Of a DNA stretch of 40,731 nt, positions 11,801 to 22,754 are shown piece by piece. The notes beneath the pieces were generated by a model. That model searched no databases. It had not been told where the DNA came from and worked only from the letters and a program-made list of their open reading frames with translations. The stretch covers positions 1-40,731 of the forward strand of contig BBXU01002259.1 in the NCBI GenBank assembly GCA_001598975.1. Direction: 5' to 3'. Each line of letters opens with the position of its first letter. The stretch's first letter is position 1. The position numbers were made by a program, and so were the translations under genes. This DNA comes from Parachlorella kessleri (taxonomy: Eukaryota; Chlorophyta; Trebouxiophyceae; Chlorellales; Chlorellaceae).

Positions 11801-12300
11801 GGTCGCCCATTACCTGCGCAACGTCAGAAGATATAGGAAGCCTTTGCCACCGCAATCCAATTTCTCCCAAGCCACGTGTACGCGACCTTGTATAACCGAC
11901 CAGGTCATCGAACCGTCACACTATGCGGCAGTCACTCACCAAACCCAACATAGCCAAACAGCTTTACGGCCAGCCGGGCCACCAGGAAGGTTTCGCTGAC
12001 GAACTGGGCCAGGCGCCGCAGGCCTGGGACCCAGCCCAGGGAATCCCACCACTGCTGCCCAGGCACTGGCGGCAGTTCCAGCGGTGGGGAGGACACCTCA
12101 TCAAGCTCCTTGCTGCGCTGCACAACGACCTCATCCAAGTCCAGAAGCGGCTGCTTGCTGAACTCGCGGTCGCTTGCCCTGACCAACGCCTTCTTAAGCC
12201 ACCGCCTGGGGCTTCGCAACTGCCTTGCCTCGATGTGGTGCGATGCTGTGCGAAGCCCACGTATGGGCGAACCCACAGGGCAGCCGGCTAATTGCTGCAT
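8816..12300 (-). CDS. ICME: Isoprenylcysteine alpha-carbonyl methylesterase (ICME)
   Basis: Eight exons (minus): 12300-11940, 11768-11698, 11516-11238, 10939-10790, 10560-10430, 10194-9529, 9314-9182, 8932-8816 (TAG). They total 635 residues against about 430 in Arabidopsis ICME. The enzyme removes the methyl group from prenylated, carboxymethylated C-termini of proteins such as Ras/Rho-type GTPases at the ER/Golgi (family knowledge). Seen: ETFLVARLAVKLFGYVGFG and the membrane segment LLAYAGFLLPGFLQMVYFYY; oxyanion motif VTGGAW (202-205); nucleophile GQSCG (Ser274); HGDSD (Asp552); GATHT (His584); conserved end ILISLATMVCPF. Residues about 369-535 are a Ser/Gly/Glu-rich insertion absent from plant ICME. 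Introns 2 and 7 have GC donors, and intron 7 holds a dispersed repeat. The start is uncertain: the frame is open upstream to a possible acceptor at 12383. An intron-4 acceptor lies beside a 26-nt G/C homopolymer. Confidence 0.93.
9061..9135 (+). repeat. Dispersed repeat, copy 2, in last ICME intron
   Basis: Starts GCATGGGTGGCAGGTAATGC and continues with GAATAGGGAGTGAGAG, TGACCAGTACGAACGGG and ATGCAG, parallel to copies 3, 5 and 7. It lies in the intron between ICME exons 7 and 8, antisense to the gene. Confidence 0.8.
10574..10599 (+). repeat. G homopolymer of 26 nt next to an ICME splice acceptor
   Basis: A run of 26 G (26 C on the gene strand) followed by GCCGCCCCCC and the acceptor AG of ICME exon 5 at 10562-10561. 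On the coding strand it forms the pyrimidine tract of that acceptor. The length may be inaccurate in the assembly. Confidence 0.85.
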
Positions 12301-12964
12301 CTCACCAAGGGCATCGCAATAGCTCAAACCATTTGAAAGGTCCACGCCGTTGCTCACACGATTTTGTTGCCAACACGCCTGCAAGGTTACGAGCCCACAG
12401 ATTCAACGGCCTACAGTGCTGGCAAAACGTGCGGTTACAGACTAGAGCAGTAACTAGAGGGGAGGACTGGTGGGAAGCGCCTCATGAATGCGTCGCCTGC
12501 TGTGCCATTGAACCAGTCGGGGGCGCGGCGCAAGCAATCCTGCCACCGAACTCTCTCACGCGCTTGCAAGGCCTTGACCCAAGAGGCTATTAAGACAAGT
12601 ACCCTGCTGCAGTCACCTGCCAGCTGTCCCTATACCACACTCTGTGCCTGGCATGGCATGTTTCTGCTGTGGTATTTCATGCCAGCGTATGCTACCTTTC
12701 TCCCAACCCCCCTGGCTTGCCTTATTGCAGTGGTGTTTCCTCACATGACTCCACGCACCCAGTGACTGACTAGCAGTGGAATGGGTGTTGACCAGGCAAT
12801 CTGACACTCGACTGTGGCGCAACCGTCGCTGATCACCCAGTTGACGCAGACAGCAGTGAAACAACAGTGCAGCCTTCTTCCTTCACCCTGTGCTATGTGT
12901 CCTAAGCAGGCTACACAACAGCCGCCCGTCTCCTTGCTATCATTCCAGTGCGCCCAGCCCTGCT
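12301..12964. other. Spacer between ICME and the methyltransferase-like gene
   Basis: Both neighbours run on the minus strand, so this holds the methyltransferase 3' UTR and the ICME promoter. The ICME reading frame stays open to 12384, where a ttgcag acceptor-like site occurs, so an additional ICME 5' exon may lie here. Confidence 0.4.
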
Positions 12965-15262
12965 CTACACGCGGTACACGACCCGGCTGCGGCCTTCCAC
13001 TGGAAGGGTGGATACCACGATATGCGCCTTGGTATCCTTGGTGGCCAAGTACTCCACCAGGTCTTCGTAAGTGCTCACAGGCCGGCCATGCACCTGCCGC
13101 CTGCAGAGCAGGTGCAGGGCCACAGGGTTCCAGCACTGGGCTGGGCAAACCGCGACAGTAGAATAATGCATGTTAGGGAACATACATGATGGCTTACTCT
13201 GGGTGAGCAGGGACACTGCCGAACACAATGTATCAGGTACGAGGCTACGCCCGGCAACACGGCAAATTCAAGCAAAGACGCGCGCAAGCTGTTTTCATTC
13301 AACTGCAAGACTCACCCCGGAAAGGTCTCTGCATGGACACAGCATGGCACAACTGCAAAGGGCTTGTTGGTGGCCAAGGCCAGGTCCACAATGAAGTCTG
13401 TGGCCTGCATGCAGCCGAAGGCGATGGGTGATATGGGAGCAGGTCAAGCCCCAAACCTTGTATGTTGGTCCTTACAGCAGCAACTTGGGTTCCCCGAGGG
13501 CTTCCTAGTGCTGCTGCTGACCAAGGAGCACAACACCAAGGAGCAGGGACCACAATCACGCAGCAGGTTAGAGCAGCGACCGTAACTTGTTCATGCTGCT
13601 CACCTCGTCTGGGTGCATGCCCACCACAGCGCTGCAGCCGCCAGCAGCGGGGGGGTATGTCAGCAGCCGCCATGCGGCCTCCGCCGCAACCACCTCTACA
13701 GGCTGGACGGCCGAGAAGCTGTTAATCCCGACCTCTGGTGCATCCAGAGCGAGGCTCTGCATCGCTCCTTCTGATTTCCCTGCCACATAGCCTGGGCCCC
13801 TTGTGCCCCAATCTGGTCCAGCAGCTTCCGAGCTGCCGCCTCCTTCACCCCTAGAAACCAGAGTCGCCGCTGCGTTCCCTTTATACAGCTGTGCCTGCTG
13901 CCCCTCCTCTCGCTGTGCAGCACAGCTGCCGCCTGCTTCGACAGGACCGTGACCTGCTGCCGGCTGAGCCCACTTGTCCTGCTGGGCATGCTGGCGAGCT
14001 GCCGTAAAGGCAGCTGGCCAGCTCTCAGGCATAGCCGGCAAGCTTGCAGGTCCCCCGACTTCCGTGCAGCAGTTGCTGCTGCTTTTCTCGCCAGATACAA
14101 TCTCCTGGAAGGCCTCCTTTAGGCAGGCAGCCAGCTGAGGTGTCACCGCCAACCGCAAGTGCTGCGGCGCCAACAAGCAAGCTGACTCTTCTGCCGTCAC
14201 GGCCCCGTTGCTGTCTCGCTGCAGCTGCTGCTGTTTCTGCTCGTGGCCTGCCTGCTGCTGCTGCTGCTGCTGCTCCTGGCTCCGGCCTGGCCGCTGCTGC
14301 TGCTCCTGGCTCTCCCCTGGCTGCTGCTTGCTTATTGTTGTGTCGGCGTGCTGGTTCCGGCACCTCAGCCGGCCATAGAAGCCACCCTGCAGGTGTCACG
14401 CACCCCATGTACACCCCATGTATGTATTACATATTCTCATACATTCCTAGGACACTTGCGGAGAGGGCCAAGGACTCGGTTGTTTGGCCAGCCCTCAGGT
14501 GTATTAGAGGACATGCATGTTTGTGGAGAGGTAGCTACCTTACTTTGAGCTGCAGCTCTACTTCAACAGCACCCAAGCAAGTTGCCAAGCAGCGCCCAGT
14601 TGTCATACTTGCAAGTGACTGCAGTAAGTAACCTGCACCCCAAGCACTCACCAGCATCCATTCCAGTCTCTCTTGGAACTCAAGGGGCCGCGGCTCCAGC
14701 ACAGTGGCAGGGATGCCATTCAGGTTGAGCAGCTCAAAGGCCAGCTCGCCCCTGCCTCCAGCCACATCCAGGACACCTGCACCCTGGCTGCAGGCGTTAT
14801 GACTTGGGTGATGTGAGCATGTCCAGCAGCCTACTAACCAAACAGCCCACTGCTTAGCAGCCTGCTGCCTACTGCCCAACAGCCTACTCCCCAGCATTCT
14901 ATTACCCAAGCAGCCTACTACCCATAGCTGCTTGTTGTTGCACACACTGCAGACCAAAGAGACAGCAAATACAGCTCCTCGAGGGCAAGCCACCAAGCAC
15001 GCAAGCCAGCTTTCTTCAGGGCAACAGACTTCGTGGGTTGCCCAGGGCAGTGTAGGAGCGAGGCGACCTTGCAGGCTTCCACACTTCCTGCCACCTACCA
15101 TAGCCGCTCCTGCCCAAACATGTCCAGCAGCCAGCGCCGGAATGCGCCGGCCCTATACCGTTTCAGCACCTTGCCTCGCCGCCTCCCTGCCGCATGCGGG
15201 CCTCCTGGCACAAAGCCGCTGGCGCTGGCTGGCGCCGAGGGCTGCCCTGGGAGCAGCGGATG
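12965..15262 (-). CDS. SAM-dependent methyltransferase-fold protein of the plant/algal/fungal uncharacterised type (5' end not fixed)
   Basis: Exons (minus) 15262-15099, 14787-14652, 14386-13604, 13404-13316 and 13100-12965 (TAG) join in phase to at least 435 residues. Motif I of class I methyltransferases is plain: GAGVLDVAGGRGELAFELL, followed by GIPATVLEPRP. It is preceded by FRRWLLDMFGQERL and later come VVGMHPDE, ATDFIVDLALATNKPFAVVP, CCVHAETFPG and the end STYEDLVEYLATKD with VEGRSRVVYRV. This order matches a conserved eukaryotic protein with a methyltransferase fold and no function known to me. The exon 14386-13604 carries a long Gln-rich and low-complexity insertion (several hundred residues in all with little motif content). 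No ATG was found in frame before 15099, so a first exon is missing; a candidate MPRSKQPPPTAVW lies near 15690 on the minus strand but its phase does not fit. The substrate is unknown. Confidence 0.82.
14821..14935. repeat. Degenerate minisatellite in intron 1 of the methyltransferase gene
   Basis: About six imperfect copies of CAGCCTACTACCCA-like units follow one another, varying between 11 and 17 nt. It lies wholly within the intron 15098-14788. Confidence 0.6.
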
Positions 15263-15945
15263 CTGCAAGATGCAGGTGTCTCTGAAGGGGCAGCATCCAA
15301 GGGTTGTCCACTCCCTGCAGGTTGGGGCTACAGGGCCTGGCAGCCCTGCTTGTGTCGCGCTGCGCAGAGCACAGTGGAGGTGGACCCATACAAGCTGCCC
15401 GTCAACCTTCTCCTGAAGGTCCAGCAGGCAGGCACGCGCTGGAGACCGGTTGTTGTGTTATGGATTCGAGCGTCGCTTAGGCCTCTACCGTTGTGCTGCT
15501 AGTATTGGGACAAGAGTTGCAGGGTTTCGGGGTTGTGGGTGAAGCATCTTCTGCAAGCACTTGGGGTAGGCCCACCTGTGGGAACACACGTGCCCCAACA
15601 TCCACTGCCTGAGAACAGTGAAAGCAGTGGGATGGGCTGTCTGCTAGTAACCACACTGCTGTTGGAGGGGGCTGCTTCGAGCGGGGCATCCTTCACGCAG
15701 ACAAGGCCCACATTGCTTACCTAGGCTTTGATCTAATTGCGCAAGACAACTGAAACCCAAACGTAGGTACCCGTGCAGCGTACCCAGAAGTCTTGATCGA
15801 ACGATTTTAGTCATTCGCGCCCAGAGTTTATCGAGACACCCACGCCACGGCCTTCGGTGCAGAAGGAGATTTCTCATATGATCCATACTAAGACTGTCTT
15901 GCACTGACGTTTCTTTGAGTCTCCTCTGAAGTTGCTGTTGGAGAC
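15263..15945. other. Divergent upstream region between methyltransferase and CCB1 genes
   Basis: The two genes are transcribed away from each other, so both promoters and probably the missing first exon of the methyltransferase gene lie here. No TATA box was evident. Confidence 0.4.
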
Positions 15946-18008
15946 ATGCATCTCCTGGGCACCAGCATGAACACCTCGCTACGCAGCATCCACGGCTCGA
16001 CACAGCTGCAGCTGTGCACTAGGCCCTTTGGCACACGTCGCCCAAGACTGGCCGCTTGCACATTCCAGGCAACACAGCGATCCCAGCTCGTGAGCCACCA
16101 GCAGCACGAGCGACACCAGCAGGTCCTCAGTAGCAGCATGCAGCAGGCTCCTGAAAAGCTGGGTGTGGGCCTTTCAGCTTCTGTGACCCTCTGGCTACTC
16201 TCTGAGCTCCCCTCCTTGGCAGCTGGGGAGCTGAGTGGCAGCCCGCCAGCCTCTAGCTATTATGTTAGCCTGGGCCTCTTTCTTATCACACTGCCAGGTG
16301 AAGTGCTGTTGTAACTGGCACAGCTTTCTTGGTGGTCTTTGGGCTTTGGCTAACTGTTGAACTGCATGCCTTGTGTGGCCTGCCAAACATGTCTGGATTT
16401 TGTGTAGACAGTCGCATCTAATGGTCTCACGGGCTTACCTGCTGCTTGGGAGCGAGTGCCGCGGTCGTTGATTTGCAGCCTCTGCTGTAATGTAGGCCTC
16501 TGGTCGCTGATCAAGCGTGCCCCCAAGGCCAAAGTCCGGCGGCGGACTTACGAGGTGGCTGGACCATCTGGTCCCGACGCCCAGCCACTGGACGCCCGGG
16601 CTCGCGAGATCTTCCAGTACTTCAAGCGGTACAACTACGAGGTCAAGGGCACCGGCGACGTGATCACCTTTGTTGGGAACTACAAGGCCAGCACAAGTGG
16701 GTGGCTGGGGCTGGGGCCGGCTCAGAGTGTGGGGAGGACTTTCCAGTTTTCCATCAAGCCTTGTTGGTTAACATTTTGTTTTGCGAAGGCTGCGATGCTT
16801 GGAACTTGGTGGTCAGTGTTGGAATGAGAGATGCTGCTCTGCAGTTTAAACCAATTTAAACCTAGAAGCAGTGCTTAAAGCCTTTAACTGCTGCTGGATT
16901 GCATAGTGTAGCATCTCTGCAAAGTAGTGGCTAAAAGCAGCTTTTACACAGATGTGTTACACAGAAGTCTGTGCGTGCTATTGCAGGCCAGGCAGCCGCC
17001 CTAGTGCTGTACACACTGGTCAGCCTCGCGTGCACAGCGCTTGTGCTCAGCATAGCGGCCCCCTGGGGTGGCAACTGGTGGTATGCACTTTGTCTCATCA
17101 GCCCTGCTGCTGGCAGCTACTACCTTAAGAAGGCTGACAGGCGAGTGTGTGTGTGTTGGTGGTGGTGGTGGTGTGCGTGTGTGGGAAAGGGGGGGGGGGG
17201 GGCGGCTCAATGTTCTTCGGTGGCCCTTCACACTGGGCATAGAAAGGCGGCAAGGGTACGAGTGCATAAGAGGAAGCACCGAGCAGGCAGGGTCTTGCAT
17301 AAATGGCAGCTCCCCTTAGTGCTGAAAGCGTGGGGCTTTGTTCTACTTGGCCGGCCTACGGCACCGTCACCAGCTGAGGCTTGGGTGCTTTGTTTGCGGG
17401 GGTTCCACACAGCGTATCACCGGGATTTAGCAAAGGAGGTCCAGTGGTCCTAGCTTACCCGGCTGTGACCATTAGCGACACCCCATGTTGGTCGGTGCAA
17501 GAGCAGTGGCATGAGTGTGGTCCTGCAGGCAGGAGGAGGTGAAGGTGAAGATGGTGACCTCCGACGATGGCCTAATCACTGACATAACCCTGGAGGGGGA
17601 CGAGGAGGAGCTGGACAGGTTCAGGTGAGAGCGTTACCTTGGTTGTTGGCGGCGCGAGCAAGTACCTGGCGACCGCGGGAGGTGAACCGAAGCTGTATGC
17701 AAGGTCTGCAAGGTGCAGGTGTTGTGGGCTCGCGGAAGGGACTGCTTGGAACCTCCTGGCAGGGGTGGCCTAAGGTCGAGTGGATGATCTCACGGGTGGG
17801 GTGCTATGGGCCCCAGGCAAAGCTAGCTTGCCTGTGGGCTGGCTGTTTTTTGAATTGAGACCCTGGCTCTCTGTGCTTATTCTATGGAGAGCTAGAGGCG
17901 CTTGATCAACCGTAAATTCATGTCTAATTATCTTGGTGCAGCAAGGAGATGAATCTGATGGAGAAGGGCAAGGTCCGGGTGAAAGGCCTCTTTGAGCGGA
18001 GTGAGTGA
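15946..18008 (+). CDS. CCB1: CCB1, cofactor assembly factor for haem ci of cytochrome b6 (system IV)
   Basis: Five exons, 15946-16297, 16496-16696, 16987-17140, 17529-17624 and 17942-18008 (TGA), give 289 residues in phase. CCB1 is a thylakoid membrane protein required for covalent attachment of haem ci to cytochrome b6 during cytochrome b6f assembly (family knowledge). Seen: a Ser/Arg/Gln-rich plastid transit region (about 1-95), membrane segment SSYYVSLGLFLITLPGLWSL (about 103-122), a soluble loop, membrane segments AALVLYTLVSLACTALVLSI (about 188-207) and WWYALCLISPAAGSYYL (215-231), then the acidic domain starting RQEEVKVKMVT and ending VRVKGLFER, which matches plant CCB1. Intron 3 has a GC donor (GCGAGT) and contains a GT-rich tract and a 14-nt G run. 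The gene converges on an unknown plastid-type membrane protein gene. Confidence 0.93.
17189..17202 (+). repeat. G run of 14 nt with GT-rich tract in CCB1 intron 3
   Basis: GTGTGTGTGTTGGTGGTGG-type sequence from about 17145 runs into 14 consecutive G. It starts right after the GC splice donor at 17141. Confidence 0.8.
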
Positions 18009-18141
18009 TGAGGCAGGAGTAATCCTCTGCTGATGAGCCGAGCCCGCTTGGCAGTTTTGGAGGGAAGGCAGAAGCGACATTTTACTTGTTGGGTTGCTGA
18101 ACGCCCTTCCTACGTTTGGTTTCACCTCGTTTCCGTCATAG

Positions 18142-18146
18142 TTACA
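18142..18146 (-). terminator. Candidate TGTAA poly(A) signal of the coiled-coil membrane protein gene
   Basis: TTACA on the plus strand (TGTAA on the gene strand) lies about 290 bp after the stop at 18437. With the CCB1 signal at 18263 this implies overlapping 3' UTRs. Confidence 0.4.
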
Positions 18147-18262
18147 AACCTTATCACTTTCCCTGATACGGAGAGCAGTGCAGAGGACTTCACACTTTAC
18201 TAGCATTTATAGTGACGCCGATCAGACACAGTCTTGCTAAGCAATGGACTGCAGTATGTCGT

Positions 18263-18267
18263 TGTAA
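18263..18267 (+). terminator. Candidate TGTAA poly(A) signal of CCB1
   Basis: TGTAA, the usual poly(A) signal of green algae, lies 255 bp after the CCB1 stop. It is a pentamer, so chance occurrence is possible. Confidence 0.4.
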
Positions 18268-18436
18268 TTGTTCCACAGAGCAATCACTCAACAATGCCAC
18301 AGCAAAAGCCTATAACATCCGTCCAAGGTGAAACAGTCCACATGCAAGGTCCCCCGAGAGACTAGGATTCCATACAGGATTTGCAAAGGTAACAAGGCTA
18401 CTTGTGGTTGGCGGGTCTCTGGCGGCTGTGAAACAC

Positions 18437-21400
18437 TCACGAGTCCAGGCTGGTCGCCTGCTGCCCCTGCTGCCGCGCCAGGACTATACTAGCCAGCAGC
18501 CCCGCCGCACTTGTACCCATGGCGAGCCAGACGCTGCCTGTGAGCAGGGTCTCTGCCGCCAGGTAGGCGCTGCTGCCAAAGACGCGGCCCGCCAGCAGCA
18601 GGAGCTCGCTATCCTGCAGGCACAGGCTCTTGCTCAGGCTGGGGAGTTCAATGCAGGCTTACGAAAGATGCAACCAAGGATTCCCAGAGCAGTCCCAGAG
18701 CAGAACTGCATCCTGCCCTGTCAGTACAGTTCGTTCCCAATTCTACTCGATTTGCACAACCGGCCACCATCAACACATCCAAGCTTGCCACCAGCGGCTA
18801 CAGCTGCATATACAGCCTGTGTTTGGGGCTGGACGTGAGGCCGGCGTCCTCCTACTGCTGCCATGCCAGACGTGGGCTCAGGCTGAGTTCAGTGATCGCT
18901 TCCCTACCACACGGGACCCTTAAGGCCGCCACATGCCTGCCTGCCACGTGTTGCCGATTTCACACAGGACACAACCCATGCTCCAGCCTAAGGTTCTCTG
19001 CTGCCCCTGCTTAAGTTCAGCTGCACCTCCTCTCCCAGTGGCCTTAATTTATCTCGAGGAGAGAACTACTGGCTCAGAACTCAGGCAAGACTCAGGCACA
19101 TTCTGCATCCAGCCCTGTTAGTCCAGCTCATCTCTCACTCCCTGTTCGCACTACCTGCCACCATGCTGATAATGGCCAGGAAGTCGCTACCAGACCAGCC
19201 AGTAGTCAGGGAAGCCAGCTACCTGCCACTCTGCCAGTTACCAACGGCACATGGCTGCTCTTGCGTTGGAGCTGAACCGCCCATGCAAGTTTAGAACATG
19301 CTGCCCATCACTTGACAATGCTTCTGTTCCACATTCTGCGGGTGCTTTTGTGCCTGTCAATATCAACAACGCTGACCAAGGCAAGAGGCGGCAAGAGGTT
19401 ACCTGCACTGGCGTCTCGTCAATGTATCGCTTGTAAATCGACTGCTTGACATCTATGGGTGCCGTCTTGGCGCCCTGCAACTCCTCCTCAAGTGCCCTGC
19501 ACATGCACCAGGGCTGGCATATTTGCTCACATTGAAGACATACAGCATCCTGAGCATCACAGTTTGTTCGGAGATGCAGGTCTTTTACCTTGCCATCCCC
19601 TGAACAGTGCAATGCGTGCTGTTCACACCCTGCAGGCCATATGACTGCTACGGGCACCCTAAATCTTGGCCGTGTGCCCCAACATCCAAGCTGGTTCTGG
19701 CATGCTTGGCAACATCCCGTGCTAGCTTTGGATAAACAACCTACCAGACTGCAGTTGTCTAGCATGAGCTCTGCCAGCCCCTGCGGTGGCTCCTGTGGTC
19801 GGGCCAGAGCAGTACATGACCAACCAGCCCACATCCCCAAGTTGCATTGTTTAGACAGTACGAGAGGTGCTTACGGTGCGAGCTCATCTGCCTTGATCTG
19901 GCCCGCAAACCAGCCGGCCTCCCAGAGACCCACGCTGAGCACGGCCAGCGGGGCAGCCAGGAGGGCCACTCCTGATGTGGCCACCAGTGAGCCAAGCGAG
20001 CCCCTGCCCAACAAACAAACAAACGAGGTAAGCGGTGAGCGCACGCACCTTCAGCCATGCAGTCAGCAGTCAGCCCAGCCGTACCGGATCCCAAACTTAC
20101 GTTCTTTAACCCAAGAGGCAACCACTCATGTATCAGGCATGAAAAGGGGGCACGATGCCAGGAGCCGTGGTGTATGGAGGAGCATACAGACGGCACCTCG
20201 CAATGCTGCTGGTGACCCCTTACTGCCTTATGCACCCTGTCCTGTATGTTCAACCCATCTTACAGCGCAGACTACCAAATAACGAAACGATGCACACCTG
20301 AGGTTCTCCTCTACAAGAGCTGGGTCGCCGACAGGGCCACTGCCGGAGAAGAAGCCAAGTGCAGCTTGGAGGAGAACCCCCTGGTAGGCAAGCACCTACA
20401 GACAAGGGCAATGCATGAGGATATTTAGGTGCTGCTCTTCCACGCTGAGAATGTGGCACTGGGTGCCGTTACGGGCTGTAGTGCCCGACATAATATGGTG
20501 GAGGCAGGAGACCACAAAGGAACTGCTCGCCAGTTACGACGAGTGGACGCTTTTCTGCATAGGTCTGCTTGCCAAGTTGTAATGAGAGCAGGGGTGTGAC
20601 GAAGATGTGCTCACCTGTGCACCACCTGCAACAAACGCAAGCGGCACGCATGCGCTCAGGGGCAGGCTTGCATAGAACTTGGGGCCGGCCGCGGTGGACC
20701 TCAATAGCCTGCATCAAGGAGAACACATCCCCCAGCCTGCTTACTACTGAAGAAGCCCGCAAAGATGGTACTGCCAGTTTCATCCGACCGGCAAACCGGC
20801 CGATCGACCAACCAAGACCGCCCTGTGTGCATTGCAGTCTGCTTTGCTCCGAGCTTGGTGCATCACTGCAAGGCACCCACCTTTTGCTGCTGAGGGTGGG
20901 CATGAGGGAGCCAGTCGCCAGCGTGGCCGCCACATAGGGGGCCGTCCAAATCGCACAGCTGCTGCATGCTGATAGCCAGTCATCAGGCCAGTTGAGCAGC
21001 CGCCCCACTTGGACGCCGCACAGCCACCCAACGCCGGTAACAACTGAGGCATTGAACAGGCATTGAAAAGCAAGGGCCAGCGCCAACGTGGCTGCAGCAG
21101 TACAAGGCCAGAAAAATGCGAAGTCAAGCAGGGCCTCGTGAGACAAACTCATGTACGAGGTCAAATACCGGGCAGGGTGACTGCCTAGCTCAGCTGATCT
21201 ACAGAGGCCCCCAAACGTATTGGACGTGCAGGCATCGGACATCACACAACAAAGACTGCATACACCCGACTGGTGCCGGCTCTGTCCAATTCATAGAACC
21301 AGCAGTTCCTTGCCAACATCCTACGCCAGCCCACAACTGCTCGCCATTTTGTGTGCAGCATGATCTCAACAACCTGGGACGGGGACAGGCAGAGTTCAGG

Positions 21401-22754
21401 GGCAGGATGTGAACACTTTTCAGCAGCCCTGGCAGGCCTGCCATGGTTGCCCGCTGGTATCTTGCGAGGTATGAGACCCTAACACTTCCCTGTACACAGT
21501 AACCCACCTGGCTTCTCCACCATCTTTTTCTGCTCTTCTGACATCTCTGCCCACATGGTGGCTGTCATGGAGGGAGTCTCGGAGGGAGTCTCCTCAAGAC
21601 CCGCCAACTTTTCCTCAAGACCCGCCAACTTGGCCTCAAGACCCGCCAACTTGGCCTCTTTCGCCTCAAGATTGCTGGACAGGTCCATCAGCGTCTGCAT
21701 TCGAGGGGGAATTCAGTTGCTGCCTGGAAGGACGAGGACGGGGATACGACAGAGGGCACTCCAGACCTTGCTGCATGGCGTACAAACAATCATATTGAAC
21801 GCCTGCATGCGTAGAGTACATACAGGGTGGTACCATGCAGACGCGTGTTGCGCAACTTTATCAGCCGATCAACTTACCACTCTACCTCTCTAATCCCCCT
21901 ACCAGCCAACAATGCATGAACATCGAAGGAGTCTGAAGGCTATAAGGACCACAGGAGAGGGGCGAAGGAATTGCAACAAACAGCTGCCACGCCAGTGTGC
22001 ATGATCTAGTTTGGAAAGGCCTCTGGTGTCACGGGTGGAGAGCCACAGCGGCCACCACATTAGTGATGGTGGTAACTTGTCACTGGCGGGGGTGCCCAGT
22101 ACGATTGTCATGGCATCTGCTTGCAAGTTGAGCAGTTTTTCATCAGTCTAACGCCAGACTACCTGGATAAACTTCTCCCGACCAGTCTGCATTTCCCGGG
22201 TCCGCTCCTCCAGCATTGTGACTGCCTTTATCAGCCTATCTCGCAGCCACCGCATGACACCAAGCGCCCAGCCAGGGGCTCCCATCAGCTCCAGTTCCTC
22301 GATTTGCTTGTTTATGCTGCGGTTGCAGCACAGCAACAGGCAATCGGACGTGAGACACAGTGCGACCGTTGGCTGTAGAAGTCCTGCAAGTTTCGCCCGA
22401 GTTCGCCCCCAAGTAGGTTCCAGACCACTTGCGCCGCGCCGTTGGTGGGTGCACAGCCATGTCATGCCAAGGCAACACTACTTACTTGTCTACCTCGCGC
22501 TGCTGGTCTAAACAGGCCTGCTGTGCCTCCTTGACCGTCTCATCGTAGTCTTTGACGGCTAAGGTCACCCACTCGGGCACCTGTCCCTTGTCTTGCTGCG
22601 TTTCACGCTGCTCCGGTGCCCGCTGAGCTCTAGCCGAGTGCCTAACGCGCGGTACACGGGAGAAGGCCACGCGTTGAAGCCTCCTTAGTGGCAAGGTTGG
22701 CTTGCGAAACCCGAAGAGACCCATAGCCTGTACGGGCAACATGGTGCTTGCCAT
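18437..22754 (-). CDS. Unrecognised plastid-type protein: coiled coil plus multi-pass membrane domain
   Basis: Nine exons (minus) fit in phase: 22754-22486, 22316-22163, 21694-21508, 21193-20881, 20625-20538, 20395-20298, 20003-19875, 19496-19403 and 18613-18437 (TGA); 502 residues. The N-terminus MASTMLPVQAMGLFGFRKP with many Arg and few acids looks like a plastid transit peptide. Next come helical exons (VPEWVTLAVKDYDETVKEAQ; MLEERTREMQTGREKFIQ) and heptads KLAGLEA/KLAGLEE/KLAGLEE near residues 155-176. From about 215 on there are several hydrophobic segments: FAFFWPCTAAATLALALAF, VLAYQGVLLQAALGFFSG, SGVALLAAPLAVLSVGLW, and a C-terminal pair ending GLLASIVLARQQ. A polar loop holds APIDVKQSIYKRYIDETPVQ. 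I recognise no family. Joining exons 3 and 4 is the weakest step; two separate genes (coiled-coil, and membrane protein starting near 21152) are possible. Exon 5 is also less certain. Confidence 0.62.
19080..19167 (-). repeat. Dispersed repeat, copy 3 (inverted), in last intron of the membrane protein gene
   Basis: Read on the minus strand it begins AGCATGGTGGCAGGTAGTGC, then GAACAGGGAGTGAGAG, GGACTAACAGGGCTGGATGC and AGAATG(T)GCCTGAGTC. It is one of the two longest copies, matching copy 7 over about 75 bp. Confidence 0.82.
21590..21655 (-). repeat. 21-bp tandem repeat encoding coiled-coil heptads
   Basis: Three near-identical 21-bp units built on CCTCAAGACCCGCCAACTT occur inside exon 3 of the membrane protein gene; on the coding strand each specifies one KLAGLE(E/A) heptad. 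High DNA identity points to recent duplication. Confidence 0.8.

Noticed and set aside
14044..14631. 195-codon plus-strand frame rich in Leu/Ala
   Set aside because: It is the shadow of the CAG-coded Gln run in the methyltransferase exon on the other strand.
19590..20282. 230-codon plus-strand frame
   Set aside because: Antisense to exons of the membrane protein gene, which has better composition and consistent splice phases.
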